Shown here: positions 56,481 to 64,000 of the stretch, in pieces | Layout of the letters: every line of letters begins with the position of its first letter | Numbering within the stretch: position 1 is the stretch's first letter | Assembly: GCF_026341125.1 (NCBI RefSeq) | Contig: NZ_JAPEOR010000001.1 | Location: forward strand, 1,860,001-1,924,000 | Length of the DNA: 64,000 bases | Direction of reading: 5' to 3' | Source of the DNA: Streptomyces sp. NBC_01142 | GTDB lineage: Bacteria; Actinomycetota; Actinomycetes; Streptomycetales; Streptomycetaceae | Notes under the pieces: generated by a model | The model's database searches: none | What the model saw: only the letters and a program-made list of their open reading frames with translations | Told to the model about the DNA's origin: nothing | Position numbers and translations under genes: made by a program

Positions 56481-56550
56481 TCCTCGAACGCCGGACGGGC
56501 TGGATTCCGGCCCCGCCGGCGATCGAGGCGCGAGGCACGGGGCGGAGCCG
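56481..56550. repeat. dispersed Streptomyces intergenic repeat, copy B
   Basis: TCGAACGCCGGACGGGCTGG followed by CGCCGGCGATCGAGGCGC and GGGGCGGAGCC lies in the short gap between two convergent genes. It shares its right half with copy A at 52266-52308 and contains imperfect inverted arms, so it may act as a bidirectional terminator. Confidence 0.5.
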
Positions 56551-56559
56551 GAGCCGCGC

Positions 56560-57948
56560 TCACGGGCGGCCCTGGCCCGACGTGCGCACCGCAGCCGCCG
56601 CCTTGCGCGCCGCCACCAGGACCGGGTCCCAGACCGGCGAGAACGGCGGGGCATAGCCAAGGTCCAGAGCCGTCATCTGTTCCACCGTCATGCCCGCGGT
56701 CAGCGCGACCGCCGCGATGTCCACGCGCTTGGCCGCGCCCTCGCGGCCGACGATCTGGACGCCGAGCAGCCGGCCCGTACGGCGTTCCGCGAGCATCTTC
56801 ACCGTCATCAGGGCCGCCCCGGGGTAGTAGCCGGCACGGTTCGTCGACTCGATCGTGGCGGTGACGAACTGGAGGCCCACCGCGCGGGCGTCCTTCTCGC
56901 GCAGGCCCGTGCGGGCGATCTCCAGTTCGCAGACCTTGCTGACGGCCGTACCGACGACACCGGGGAAGATCCCGTAGCCGCCGCCGACGTTCGCGCCGAT
57001 GATCTGGCCGTGCTTGTTGGCGTGGGTGCCCAGGGCGATATGGCGATCGCGGCCCGAGACCAGATCGAGGACCTCCACACAGTCGCCGCCCGCCCAGATG
57101 TTCTCGTGGCCGCGGACCCGCATCGCGAGATCGGTGAGCAGCCCGCCGTACACGCCCAGGGGAAGGCCCGCCGCGCGGGCGAGGGCGGTCTCCGGCTCGA
57201 CGCCGATGCCGAGGACCACCACATCCGCCGGGTACTCCGCGTCCTCGGTAGCCACGGCGCGGACCCGGCCGTCGCCGCCCGTGAGGATCTTCGTGACCGC
57301 GGCACCCGTCACCGTCGTGATGCCCAGGCCGTCCATCGCGTCGTGGACCAGACGGCCCATGTCCGGGTCGAGGGTGGACATCGGCTGATCGCCGCGGTTG
57401 AGGACGGTCACCTCGTAGCCGCGGTTCAGCAGCGCCTCCGCCATCTCGACGCCGATGTATCCGGCGCCCACGACGACCGCGCGCCTGCCGTCCGTACGGG
57501 CGAGGCTGTCCAGCAGGGCCTGGCCGTCGTCGAGGGTCTGCACGCCGTGCACACCGGGCGCGTCGATGCCGGGGAGCGGTGGACGGGTCGGGCGCGCACC
57601 GGTGGCGATGACGAGTTTGTCGTACGCCGTCCAGGAGTCGGTGCCCGCTTCCAGGTCGTGGGTGCGCACGCGCTGCCCGGCGACGTCGATCTCCGTCACC
57701 TCCGTACGCAGCCGCAGACCGATGCCTCGCTCGCGGTGCTCGGCCGGCGTACGGGCGATCAGGTCGTCGCGCTCCGGCACATCACCGCCGACCCAGTAGG
57801 GGATCCCGCACGCCGAGTACGAGCTGAAGTGCCCGCGCTCGAACGCCACGATCTCCAGCTCGTCCGGGGCCTTCAGCCTGCGTGCCTGCGATGCGGCGGA
57901 CATACCCGCCGCATCGCCCCCGATGACCACCAGTCGCTCCGTTGCCAT
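56560..57948 (-). CDS. FAD-dependent pyridine nucleotide-disulphide oxidoreductase (CoA-disulphide reductase-like)
   Basis: A 462-residue flavoprotein starting at the ATG at 57948. It has an FAD-binding VVIGGDAAGMSAA, the single redox cysteine C47 in SYSACGIPYW, an NAD(P)H-binding VVVGAGYIGVEMAEAL and a C-terminal dimerisation domain (YYPGAALMTVKMLAE). The single-Cys active site is that of CoA-disulphide reductases, NADH oxidases and NADH peroxidases. It probably handles low-molecular-weight disulphides or peroxide. It is convergent with hemE. Confidence 0.87.
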   Translation of the reverse strand: MATERLVVIGGDAAGMSAASQARRLKAPDELEIVAFERGHFSSYSACGIPYWVGGDVPERDDLIARTPAEHRERGIGLRLRTEVTEIDVAGQRVRTHDLEAGTDSWTAYDKLVIATGARPTRPPLPGIDAPGVHGVQTLDDGQALLDSLARTDGRRAVVVGAGYIGVEMAEALLNRGYEVTVLNRGDQPMSTLDPDMGRLVHDAMDGLGITTVTGAAVTKILTGGDGRVRAVATEDAEYPADVVVLGIGVEPETALARAAGLPLGVYGGLLTDLAMRVRGHENIWAGGDCVEVLDLVSGRDRHIALGTHANKHGQIIGANVGGGYGIFPGVVGTAVSKVCELEIARTGLREKDARAVGLQFVTATIESTNRAGYYPGAALMTVKMLAERRTGRLLGVQIVGREGAAKRVDIAAVALTAGMTVEQMTALDLGYAPPFSPVWDPVLVAARKAAAAVRTSGQGRP

Positions 57949-57976
57949 GGGGAACACGCTACGGGGCAGCGGCTGT

Positions 57977-58903
57977 TCAGTCCTGCTCAGGTGCCGGTGC
58001 AGGGGCAGAGGCAGGGGCGGTGCGCCTCGGCAGGCGCGGACGCACCACCCACCGCCACACCGCATACAGCACCGCCAGCGCCGCGACCCACGGAGCGATG
58101 GCCGCGAGTACGATCCCGATCCACACCGCCGCCGTCACCAGCGCGTTCCAGCCGCCCCCGAGAGCGTCCAGGAACCCCGGGTCGTCGTCCGCCTGCTCGG
58201 TCTTCTTCTTCTCCGTCTCGGAGAGATTCAGGGTGATCGTCGCCAGGGTGGTGCGGTCCCTGAGAGAGGCCTGCTGAGCCAGTAGTGACTCCAACTCCGC
58301 CTGGCGAGTGCTCAGTTGACCCTCCAGAGTGACCACGTCACTGAGCTTGGACGCCCGGTCCATCAGCGCCCGTACCCGGGTCACGCTCGCCCGCTGCGTG
58401 GCGATCCGGCTCTCCACGTCCACCACCTGGTCGGTGACGTCCTTCGCGCCTGCCGTGCGGGAGAGCAGCTTCCCGGCGCCCGCCAGCTCGGTCAGCACGG
58501 CGTCGTACTCCTCCTGCGGCACGCGCAGCACGACCTGGGAGGTCACATGGGTGTCGTCGAGCCGCTCGGTGGTCTCGTCGGAGACATGGCCGCCGGCCTT
58601 CTCCGTCGTCGCGCGCGCCGCGGCCAGGGCCTTGGGGGCGTCCTTGACCTCCACGCTCAGTTCGGCGGTGCGGATGATGTGGGTCTGCGGCAGGGCGGCC
58701 GGCTTCCCCGGACGTCCCTGCTTGCCGCCGTCGGCCGGCTTCTCGGCGGAGTATCCGGAGTCGGCCGCGCCGTTCTGGCCGCCCTCCACGGGCTTCGCCG
58801 CGCTCTGCCCCTTGCTGTCGGAAGTGGAATCGGCCGCGCTGCACCCGGCCAGGCCGAGTGAAGCGGTGAGAAGTACGGCCGCGAACGTACGCCGTGCAGG
58901 CAA
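57977..58903 (-). CDS. DUF4349 lipoprotein
   Basis: A 308-residue membrane lipoprotein. The TTG at 58903 follows GGGGGAG at six bases, better than the upstream GTG. The signal peptide ends in the lipobox LAGC. The extracytoplasmic DUF4349 domain (about 75-255) carries LRVPQEEYDAVLTELAGAGKLL and a coiled coil (LEGQLSTRQAELESLLAQQASL). One C-terminal transmembrane helix and a basic Pro/Ala tail follow, so the protein is anchored at both ends. Function unknown. Confidence 0.85.
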   Translation of the reverse strand: MPARRTFAAVLLTASLGLAGCSAADSTSDSKGQSAAKPVEGGQNGAADSGYSAEKPADGGKQGRPGKPAALPQTHIIRTAELSVEVKDAPKALAAARATTEKAGGHVSDETTERLDDTHVTSQVVLRVPQEEYDAVLTELAGAGKLLSRTAGAKDVTDQVVDVESRIATQRASVTRVRALMDRASKLSDVVTLEGQLSTRQAELESLLAQQASLRDRTTLATITLNLSETEKKKTEQADDDPGFLDALGGGWNALVTAAVWIGIVLAAIAPWVAALAVLYAVWRWVVRPRLPRRTAPASAPAPAPEQD

Positions 58904-59032
58904 TGTCGGCTCCCCCGGGGACTGATGGTGGATGTTGCCGGTTCGACGCACGGGACAGCAGCGCGGGTTGCCCTTTTCCGATCCCGAAGCGGTCACGGTC
59001 GGGACTCGGAACGGGTCTGAGAGAGTGGAGGC

Positions 59033-60481
59033 ATGCTGGGTAGTTCAAACGTGGACACACATACGGGCCGTACGGGTCATGTCGTCGTGGTCGGAGGCGG
59101 CATCGCCGGTCTCGCCGCCGCACACCGGCTGCTGGCCTCCGGGGTGCGTGTGACCCTCCTCGAAGCTACCGACCGCCTCGGCGGCAAGCTGCAGGCGGGC
59201 GAGATCGAGGGCGCCCCCGTCGACTTCGGCGCCGAGTCGATGCTCGCGCGGCGCCCCGAAGCGGTCGAACTGGCCCGCGCGGTCGGTCTCGCCGACCGGC
59301 TCCAGCCGCCCGCCACCGCCACCGCATCGGTCTGGACGCGTGACGCACTGCGCCCGATGCCCAAGGGCCATGTGATGGGCGTGCCCGGCGACCCGGCGGC
59401 GCTGGCCGGACTGCTCTCCCCGGAAGGCATCGCCCGCATCGCGCGGGAAAGCGACCTGCCGCCCGCCGAGCTCGGCGACGATGTCGCCGTCGGCGCGTAC
59501 GTCGCCGAGCGCCTCGGCCGCGAGGTCGTCGACCGGCTGGTGGAGCCGCTGCTCGGCGGGGTGTACGCGGGTGACGCGTACCGCATTTCGATGCGCGCCG
59601 CCGTCCCCCAGCTGTTCGAGGCCGCCAGGACCCACCACTCGCTGCTCGCGGGCGTACGGGACATCCAGGAGCAGGCCGCCCGGCAGCAGCAGAGCGGGCC
59701 GGTCTTCATGGGCATCGAAGGCGGAGTCGGACAGCTGCCCGGCGCCGTCGCCGACGCCGTACGCGACCGGGGCGGCGAGATCCTCATGGAGACGCCCGTC
59801 CTCGGCCTGACCCGGACCGCCGACGGCTGGCGGATCCGCACCGACCAGGGCGTCATCGCCGCCGACGGTGTGGTGCTCTCGACCCCCGCCTGGTCCGCCT
59901 CCGCGCTGCTCGCCGCCGAGTCACCGGCGGCCGCCGCCGAGCTCGGCCGGATCGAGTACGCCTCGATGGCGCTGGTCACCATGGCCTTCCGCCGCGCCGA
60001 CCTGGCCGGGATGCCGGACGGCAGCGGCTTCCTGGTGCCGCCCGTGGACGGCCGCACCATCAAGGCGTCCACCTTCTCCAGCCGCAAGTGGGGCTGGGTC
60101 GACAAGGGTTCCTCCGACCTCTTCCTCCTGCGCACCTCCATCGGACGGTACGGCGAGGAGGAGCATCTGCACCGTGAGGACGCCGAGCTCGTCGCCGTAT
60201 CCCTGCGGGACCTCGGCGAGGCGACCGGGCTCGCGGCCAGGCCGGTGGCCACCGAGGTGACCCGGTGGACCGGCGGGCTGCCGCAGTACCCCGTCGGGCA
60301 CCTGGCGCGCGTCGCCCGCATCCGCGCCGAGATCGCCAGGATGCCGGGCCTCAAGGTCTGCGGCGCGGCGTACGACGGCGTCGGCATCCCTGCCTGCATC
60401 GCCGGAGCCCAGCGCGCGGCGGACGAGATCATCGCCACGTCCCCCCTGGTGCAGGGCACTGCGGACGACGCGGGAGAATAG
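59033..60481 (+). CDS. hemY: coproporphyrinogen III oxidase (HemY/HemG-type flavoprotein)
   Basis: A 482-residue FAD enzyme starting at the ATG at 59033 after GTGGAGG. The dinucleotide-binding motif [22 protein letters not shown] is N-terminal, and [14 protein letters not shown] and [19 protein letters not shown] mark the C-terminal FAD region. In actinobacteria this HemY (CgoX) oxidises coproporphyrinogen III to coproporphyrin III rather than acting on protoporphyrinogen. hemQ follows four bases after its stop, in the same operon. Confidence 0.93.
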   Translation: MLGSSNVDTHTGRTGHVVVVGGGIAGLAAAHRLLASGVRVTLLEATDRLGGKLQAGEIEGAPVDFGAESMLARRPEAVELARAVGLADRLQPPATATASVWTRDALRPMPKGHVMGVPGDPAALAGLLSPEGIARIARESDLPPAELGDDVAVGAYVAERLGREVVDRLVEPLLGGVYAGDAYRISMRAAVPQLFEAARTHHSLLAGVRDIQEQAARQQQSGPVFMGIEGGVGQLPGAVADAVRDRGGEILMETPVLGLTRTADGWRIRTDQGVIAADGVVLSTPAWSASALLAAESPAAAAELGRIEYASMALVTMAFRRADLAGMPDGSGFLVPPVDGRTIKASTFSSRKWGWVDKGSSDLFLLRTSIGRYGEEEHLHREDAELVAVSLRDLGEATGLAARPVATEVTRWTGGLPQYPVGHLARVARIRAEIARMPGLKVCGAAYDGVGIPACIAGAQRAADEIIATSPLVQGTADDAGE

Positions 60482-60485
60482 CCTC

Positions 60486-61205
60486 ATGACTGCACCGGAA
60501 AAGACTCCCAACGCGGGGAAGAAGGCGAAGGACCTCAACGAGGTCATCCGCTACACCCTGTGGTCCGTCTTCAAGCTGCGCGATGTGCTCCCCGAGGACA
60601 CGTCCCGCGCCGGTTACGCCGACGAGGTCCAGGAGCTGTTCGACCAGCTCGCCGCCAAGGACATCACCGTCCGCGGCACATACGACGTGTCCGGGCTGCG
60701 CGCCGACGCGGACGTCATGATCTGGTGGCACGCGGAGACCGCGGACGAGCTCCAGGAGGCGTACAACCTCTTCCGGCGCACCAAGCTGGGCCGCGCGCTC
60801 GAGCCGGTCTGGTCGAACATGGCGCTGCACCGCCCCGCCGAGTTCAACAAGTCGCACGTCCCGGCCTTCCTGGCCGACGAGACGCCGCGCAACTACGTCA
60901 GCGTCTACCCCTTCGTCCGCTCCTACGACTGGTACCTGCTGCCCGACGAGGACCGCCGCCGGATGCTCGCCGACCACGGCAAGATGGCCCGCGGCTACCC
61001 GGACGTGCGCGCCAACACGGTCGCGTCGTTCTCCCTCGGTGACTACGAGTGGGTGCTGGCCTTCGAGGCCGACGAGCTGTACCGGATCGTCGACCTGATG
61101 CGTCACCTGCGCGCCTCCGAGGCCCGTCTGCACGTCCGCGAAGAGGTCCCGTTCTACACGGGCCGCCGCAAGTCCGTCGCCGAGCTGGTGGCCGGGCTCG
61201 CCTGA
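60486..61205 (+). CDS. hemQ: coproheme decarboxylase (HemQ/ChdC)
   Basis: A 239-residue chlorite-dismutase-fold enzyme that converts coproheme to haem b with peroxide, the last step of the coproporphyrin-dependent pathway. It starts at the ATG at 60486. The conserved [10 protein letters not shown] strand carries the radical-forming tyrosine position, and the proximal haem-ligand histidine is H164 in [10 protein letters not shown]. It is co-transcribed with hemY. Ferrochelatase is not in the window. A strong terminator follows. Confidence 0.94.
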   Translation: MTAPEKTPNAGKKAKDLNEVIRYTLWSVFKLRDVLPEDTSRAGYADEVQELFDQLAAKDITVRGTYDVSGLRADADVMIWWHAETADELQEAYNLFRRTKLGRALEPVWSNMALHRPAEFNKSHVPAFLADETPRNYVSVYPFVRSYDWYLLPDEDRRRMLADHGKMARGYPDVRANTVASFSLGDYEWVLAFEADELYRIVDLMRHLRASEARLHVREEVPFYTGRRKSVAELVAGLA

Positions 61206-61213
61206 AAGCATGG

Positions 61214-61246
61214 TGGCCGGGTCCGCTCCTGGAGCGGACCCGGCCA
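61214..61246 (+). terminator. hemYQ terminator
   Basis: A 16-bp perfect stem, TGGCCGGGTCCGCTCC against GGAGCGGACCCGGCCA, has a one-base centre and lies nine bases after the hemQ stop. It is convergent with the next gene and probably works for both strands. Confidence 0.85.
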
Positions 61247-61262
61247 TCCCTGACCCGGAAGA

Positions 61263-62879
61263 TCAGACGGTGAGCGGCGGCTTCGGCTGTGCCGCCCACC
61301 GGTCCAGCGACACCGGGTCCGGCTCCGGGTGCGGCGCGCATTCAGCGCGCCGCACCGGCGTCTTACCGTGCAGCAGGTAGTTCTCCAGGTGAGCGTTGAC
61401 GCAGTCATTGCTGCCGCCGCCGATACCGTGCGTGCCGGCGTCCCGCTCCGTGATCAGTACGGACCCCTGCAGCCGCCGCGAAAGCTCCCGCGCACCCTCG
61501 TACGGTGTCGCCGCGTCCCGCTCGGCCGCCAGGATCAGCGTCGGAGGCAGCGCGCCCTTCTTCGTACGGACGTCCAGCGGCTGCTGCCGCGGCGCGAGCC
61601 AGTAGGCGCACGGCAGATTCATCCAGGCGTTGTCCCAGGTCTCGAAGGGCGCCAGGCGCGCGAGGTCGCTGTTGTCGCGGTCCCACACCGCCCAGTCCGT
61701 CGGCCAGGGGGCGTCGTTGCACATGACGGCGGTGTAGACGGCGTTGCCGTTCTCCGACTCCCGCGCCTGTCCGGGCTTCGGCGCCGCCTGGTCGATCAGC
61801 GGCTTGGCGTTGCCCTTCAGATACTCCGAGAGCGCGGTGGCCCGGGGCGGCCAGACGCCGTCGTAGTAACCGGCGCTCAGGAACGCCGCGTGCAGCTGGC
61901 CGGGACCGACCCTGCCGCCCGCCGGCTCGGCGGCGAGGCGGGCGCGCACCTGCTCGTAGCTGTGGGAGACCTCCTCGGGCGTGGCACCCAGGTGGTACGT
62001 CGCGTCGTGCTTGGCGACCCAGGCGCGGAAGTCCCCCCAGCGGCTCTCGAAGGCGAGCGACTGGTCGAGGTTGTTGCGGTACCAGACCTGGTGCTCCGCC
62101 GGGTTGACCGCCGAGTCGAAGACCATCCGGCGCACATGAGAGGGGAAGAGGGTCGCGTACAGCGCGCCGAAGTAGGTGCCGTACGAGGCGCCCATGAAGG
62201 TCAGTTGCTGCTCGCCGAGCGCCGCACGCAGCACCTCCAGGTCCCGGGCGTTGTTGAGGGACGTGTAGTGGCGCAGCGCTGGTCCCGCGTTGCGCGCGCA
62301 GCCCTGGGCGTATGCCTGCGCCCGGGCGATCCGCTCCCTCTTGTACGAGGGGGAGGGGTGACTGGGGGCGAGGGTGGGCGCCTTGGTGAAGTCGTCCGGG
62401 TCCTGGCAGGAGAGCGGGGCGGAGCGGCCGACGCCGCGCGGGGAGTAGCCCACGATGTCGTACGCCCGGGCGATCCGCTTCCACTTGGCGCGCGTGGCGA
62501 TCAGCGGGAAGTCCATGCTGGAGGCGCCGGGCCCCCCGGGGTTGTAGACCAGCGCGCCCTGGCGCTCGGCCGGCTTGCCGCTCGCACGTACGCGGCTGAC
62601 GGTCAGGGTGATCCGGCGGCCCGAGGGGGCGGCGTAGTCGAGCGGGACCTCGACCGTGCCGCACTGGACGGGGGCGGGCAGCATCTCGGCCTTGGGGCAG
62701 CGGCCGAAGGTGATGCCCGCGGCGGCGGCGCGCCCGGCGGCGAGGGCCGTGCCGTGGAACTCGGCGCTCGCGGTGGCCGTAGTGGTGGCGGTCGCGCCGT
62801 CGGCCGGGGCGACCGCAAATGTGGTCAGGACCAAGGAACTGAGGCTGGCCACCGCCCCGTACTTCGCAACTGCTCTCAT
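61263..62879 (-). CDS. secreted S33 tripeptidyl-aminopeptidase-like hydrolase
   Basis: A 538-residue exported alpha/beta hydrolase starting at the ATG at 62879 after AAGGGAA. A signal peptide of about 29 residues (SSLVLTTFAVAPADGA) comes first. The oxyanion NPGGPGAS motif, the nucleophile elbow GASYGTYFGALYA, the acid in LILAAERDAATPYEGA and the histidine in GTHGIGGG give the catalytic triad. The C-terminal TAP-like domain is present. Streptomyces homologues release tripeptides or proline peptides from extracellular protein. Confidence 0.9.
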   Translation of the reverse strand: MRAVAKYGAVASLSSLVLTTFAVAPADGATATTTATASAEFHGTALAAGRAAAAGITFGRCPKAEMLPAPVQCGTVEVPLDYAAPSGRRITLTVSRVRASGKPAERQGALVYNPGGPGASSMDFPLIATRAKWKRIARAYDIVGYSPRGVGRSAPLSCQDPDDFTKAPTLAPSHPSPSYKRERIARAQAYAQGCARNAGPALRHYTSLNNARDLEVLRAALGEQQLTFMGASYGTYFGALYATLFPSHVRRMVFDSAVNPAEHQVWYRNNLDQSLAFESRWGDFRAWVAKHDATYHLGATPEEVSHSYEQVRARLAAEPAGGRVGPGQLHAAFLSAGYYDGVWPPRATALSEYLKGNAKPLIDQAAPKPGQARESENGNAVYTAVMCNDAPWPTDWAVWDRDNSDLARLAPFETWDNAWMNLPCAYWLAPRQQPLDVRTKKGALPPTLILAAERDAATPYEGARELSRRLQGSVLITERDAGTHGIGGGSNDCVNAHLENYLLHGKTPVRRAECAPHPEPDPVSLDRWAAQPKPPLTV

Positions 62880-62982
62880 CGCGTTCCCTTCGTGCGGACG
62901 GCGGCGGCCGTGCGGCCACAACACGAAAGGGATCCTTGGCGGGGCACCTGATGATGTAAAGCACCACTGTGCGGTGTCGGGG

Positions 62983-63759
62983 TCAATGACTCCGATGCGC
63001 CATTCGGCCGCCGGTGAGTGCCGCGCGCAGGGCCGGATCGTCGAGCGCGCCGACTCCCTGGACGGCCACCGCGGTCAGCAGCGCGCGCTCGTCACCGTCG
63101 CTCCTCGGGGAGAGCGAGCCGAGCAGCCGCTGACCGTCGGGCGAGGCCCAGCGGGTGTACGGATACACCTCGATCCGCGCGATGGCCAGACAGCCCAGGG
63201 TGAGCAGCAGCGGAAGCGCGAACCAGGCGATCACCAGGACCGTGGAGCCCTGCTCCTGAGGGAGCATCAGCAACGTGGCCGCCGCCAGCGCCAGGGTCAG
63301 CGCGGCCGCGCCCTGCACGGCACGCACGGCGGAGGCGACATGTGACCTGGCGGCGTCGGGGACGGCGAGTCCGGCGCCGACAAGACGGTCGGCCAGGGCG
63401 CGTACGGCATCGGCGGCGGACGCGGCGGCCCGCACCGCCGCTGTACGGGCCTGACCCGCGGGCCCTATCGCGCCGAGGACCGAGCGCTCGAGATCGTCCT
63501 CGCCCTCCGGGTCGACGACCGTGGTCCAGCCGGTGTGCGCGAGCAGCAGTGTGCGGCGGCGGTGCATCGAGACGAGCGTGAGCTCGGCGACCCGCTGCGG
63601 GCCGCCGGCCAGGAAAGCGGCCTCGTACAGGCTCAACTGCCGCTCCAGCCCCGGGCCTTCGGGTGCGGGACGAGCGGCTTCGACGGCGGCGAGGCAGAGC
63701 CGGGCGCAGGTGATCCCCGCCACGGCCCAGGCGACCAGAAGGAATAGGACCCAGAGCAT
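62983..63759 (-). CDS. TIGR04222 domain membrane protein
   Basis: A 258-residue membrane protein. The ATG at 63759 is preferred because it begins directly with the first transmembrane helix (MLWVLFLLVAWAVAGITCA); ATG/GTG options upstream add a hydrophilic leader. Landmarks are LSLYEAAFLAGGPQRVAELTLVSMHRR, a coiled middle, and two further helices about residues 150-200. Members of this family in actinobacteria have low-complexity C-termini and unknown function; here the tail is short. The remaining 240 bases to the window end show no gene. Confidence 0.75.
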   Translation of the reverse strand: MLWVLFLLVAWAVAGITCARLCLAAVEAARPAPEGPGLERQLSLYEAAFLAGGPQRVAELTLVSMHRRRTLLLAHTGWTTVVDPEGEDDLERSVLGAIGPAGQARTAAVRAAASAADAVRALADRLVGAGLAVPDAARSHVASAVRAVQGAAALTLALAAATLLMLPQEQGSTVLVIAWFALPLLLTLGCLAIARIEVYPYTRWASPDGQRLLGSLSPRSDGDERALLTAVAVQGVGALDDPALRAALTGGRMAHRSH

Positions 63760-64000
63760 GGCCGAGTTGTACGCGAGGTGTCCTCGAGTGCGCCACGGGT
63801 TGTTCACCATGTGGACCGGGGGGTTATTGGTTCGTGACACCGGGGCGTGGGCGTGAGACCGCAGGTGGCAGTGGGAAGTCAGGGTGTTGCGGGTGCTGTT
63901 GCGGACCCCGGCGATCAGGCAGAAGGCCCGGGGCTGTGGGGGAAGTGCGTGACGGGACGGGACGGTTGCGGCCCGGCCCGGCCCGGCGCGTACGTCAGGA

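Noticed and set aside
63958..63990. GGCCC-GGCCC run at the right edge
   Set aside because: Short low-complexity GC sequence without symmetry or gene context.

Overview
This is a high-GC actinobacterial chromosome segment, almost certainly Streptomyces. The evidence is codon bias, many GTG/TTG starts with purine-rich ribosome sites, and a gene order from the HTH-MurA gene and aconitase through ngcEFG, rok7B7, xylFGH, dxs, fadBA, hemE and hemQ that follows, from memory, the S. coelicolor SCO5998-SCO6042 neighbourhood. No rRNA, tRNA or CRISPR array was seen.

Positions 1-21,350 are an accessory, decaying genomic island. It holds a type III restriction-modification pair (361-5009), a fragment of an actinobacterial RepSA-type replication initiator (5174-5491), two inverted IS5-like elements around two orphan genes (5767-9165), small hypothetical genes, a truncated IS5-family transposase fused by deletion to the C-terminal half of an integrative-element ATPase (10,962-12,718), an excisionase, and a tyrosine integrase that carries a frameshift and a Tyr-to-Cys change at the presumed nucleophile (12,823-14,174). 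A second block (14,518-20,893) carries a frameshifted coiled-coil-type protein, a large tandem AAA+ ATPase, a convergent coiled-coil protein, a secreted I36-like protein and a lipoprotein. It ends in a second, internally deleted copy of the same integrase, which abuts the 3' end of the HTH-MurA gene. A short sequence at the 3' end of that gene recurs imperfectly just inside the first integrase C-terminus. I read this as two related integrative elements accreted in tandem at the 3' end of murA.

Positions 21,347-64,000 look like core chromosome. In order they hold HTH-MurA, a cold-shock-domain protein, a VOC protein, aconitase with two upstream operator-like sites, a WhiJ-like XRE/DUF397 pair, a secreted GH92 mannosidase, the NgcEFG-type chitobiose/GlcNAc ABC transporter, the ROK regulator Rok7B7, the XylFGH xylose ABC transporter, DXP synthase, an APC permease, a GT39-like membrane glycosyltransferase, a NYN/PIN-like protein, GalU, the FadB/FadA beta-oxidation pair, an RNase D-like exonuclease, an atypical LuxR-type response regulator and a DUF3000 protein. 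Haem genes follow (hemE, then cgoX/hemY and chdC/hemQ), with a CoA-disulfide-reductase-like flavoprotein and a DUF4349 lipoprotein between them. A secreted S33 peptidase and a TIGR04222 membrane protein close the window.

The core genes centre on sugar import and its control: ngc, rok7B7 and xyl sit together with candidate DasR-like and Rok7B7-like sites. They also cover central carbon metabolism and haem synthesis. Strong hairpins separate most transcription units.
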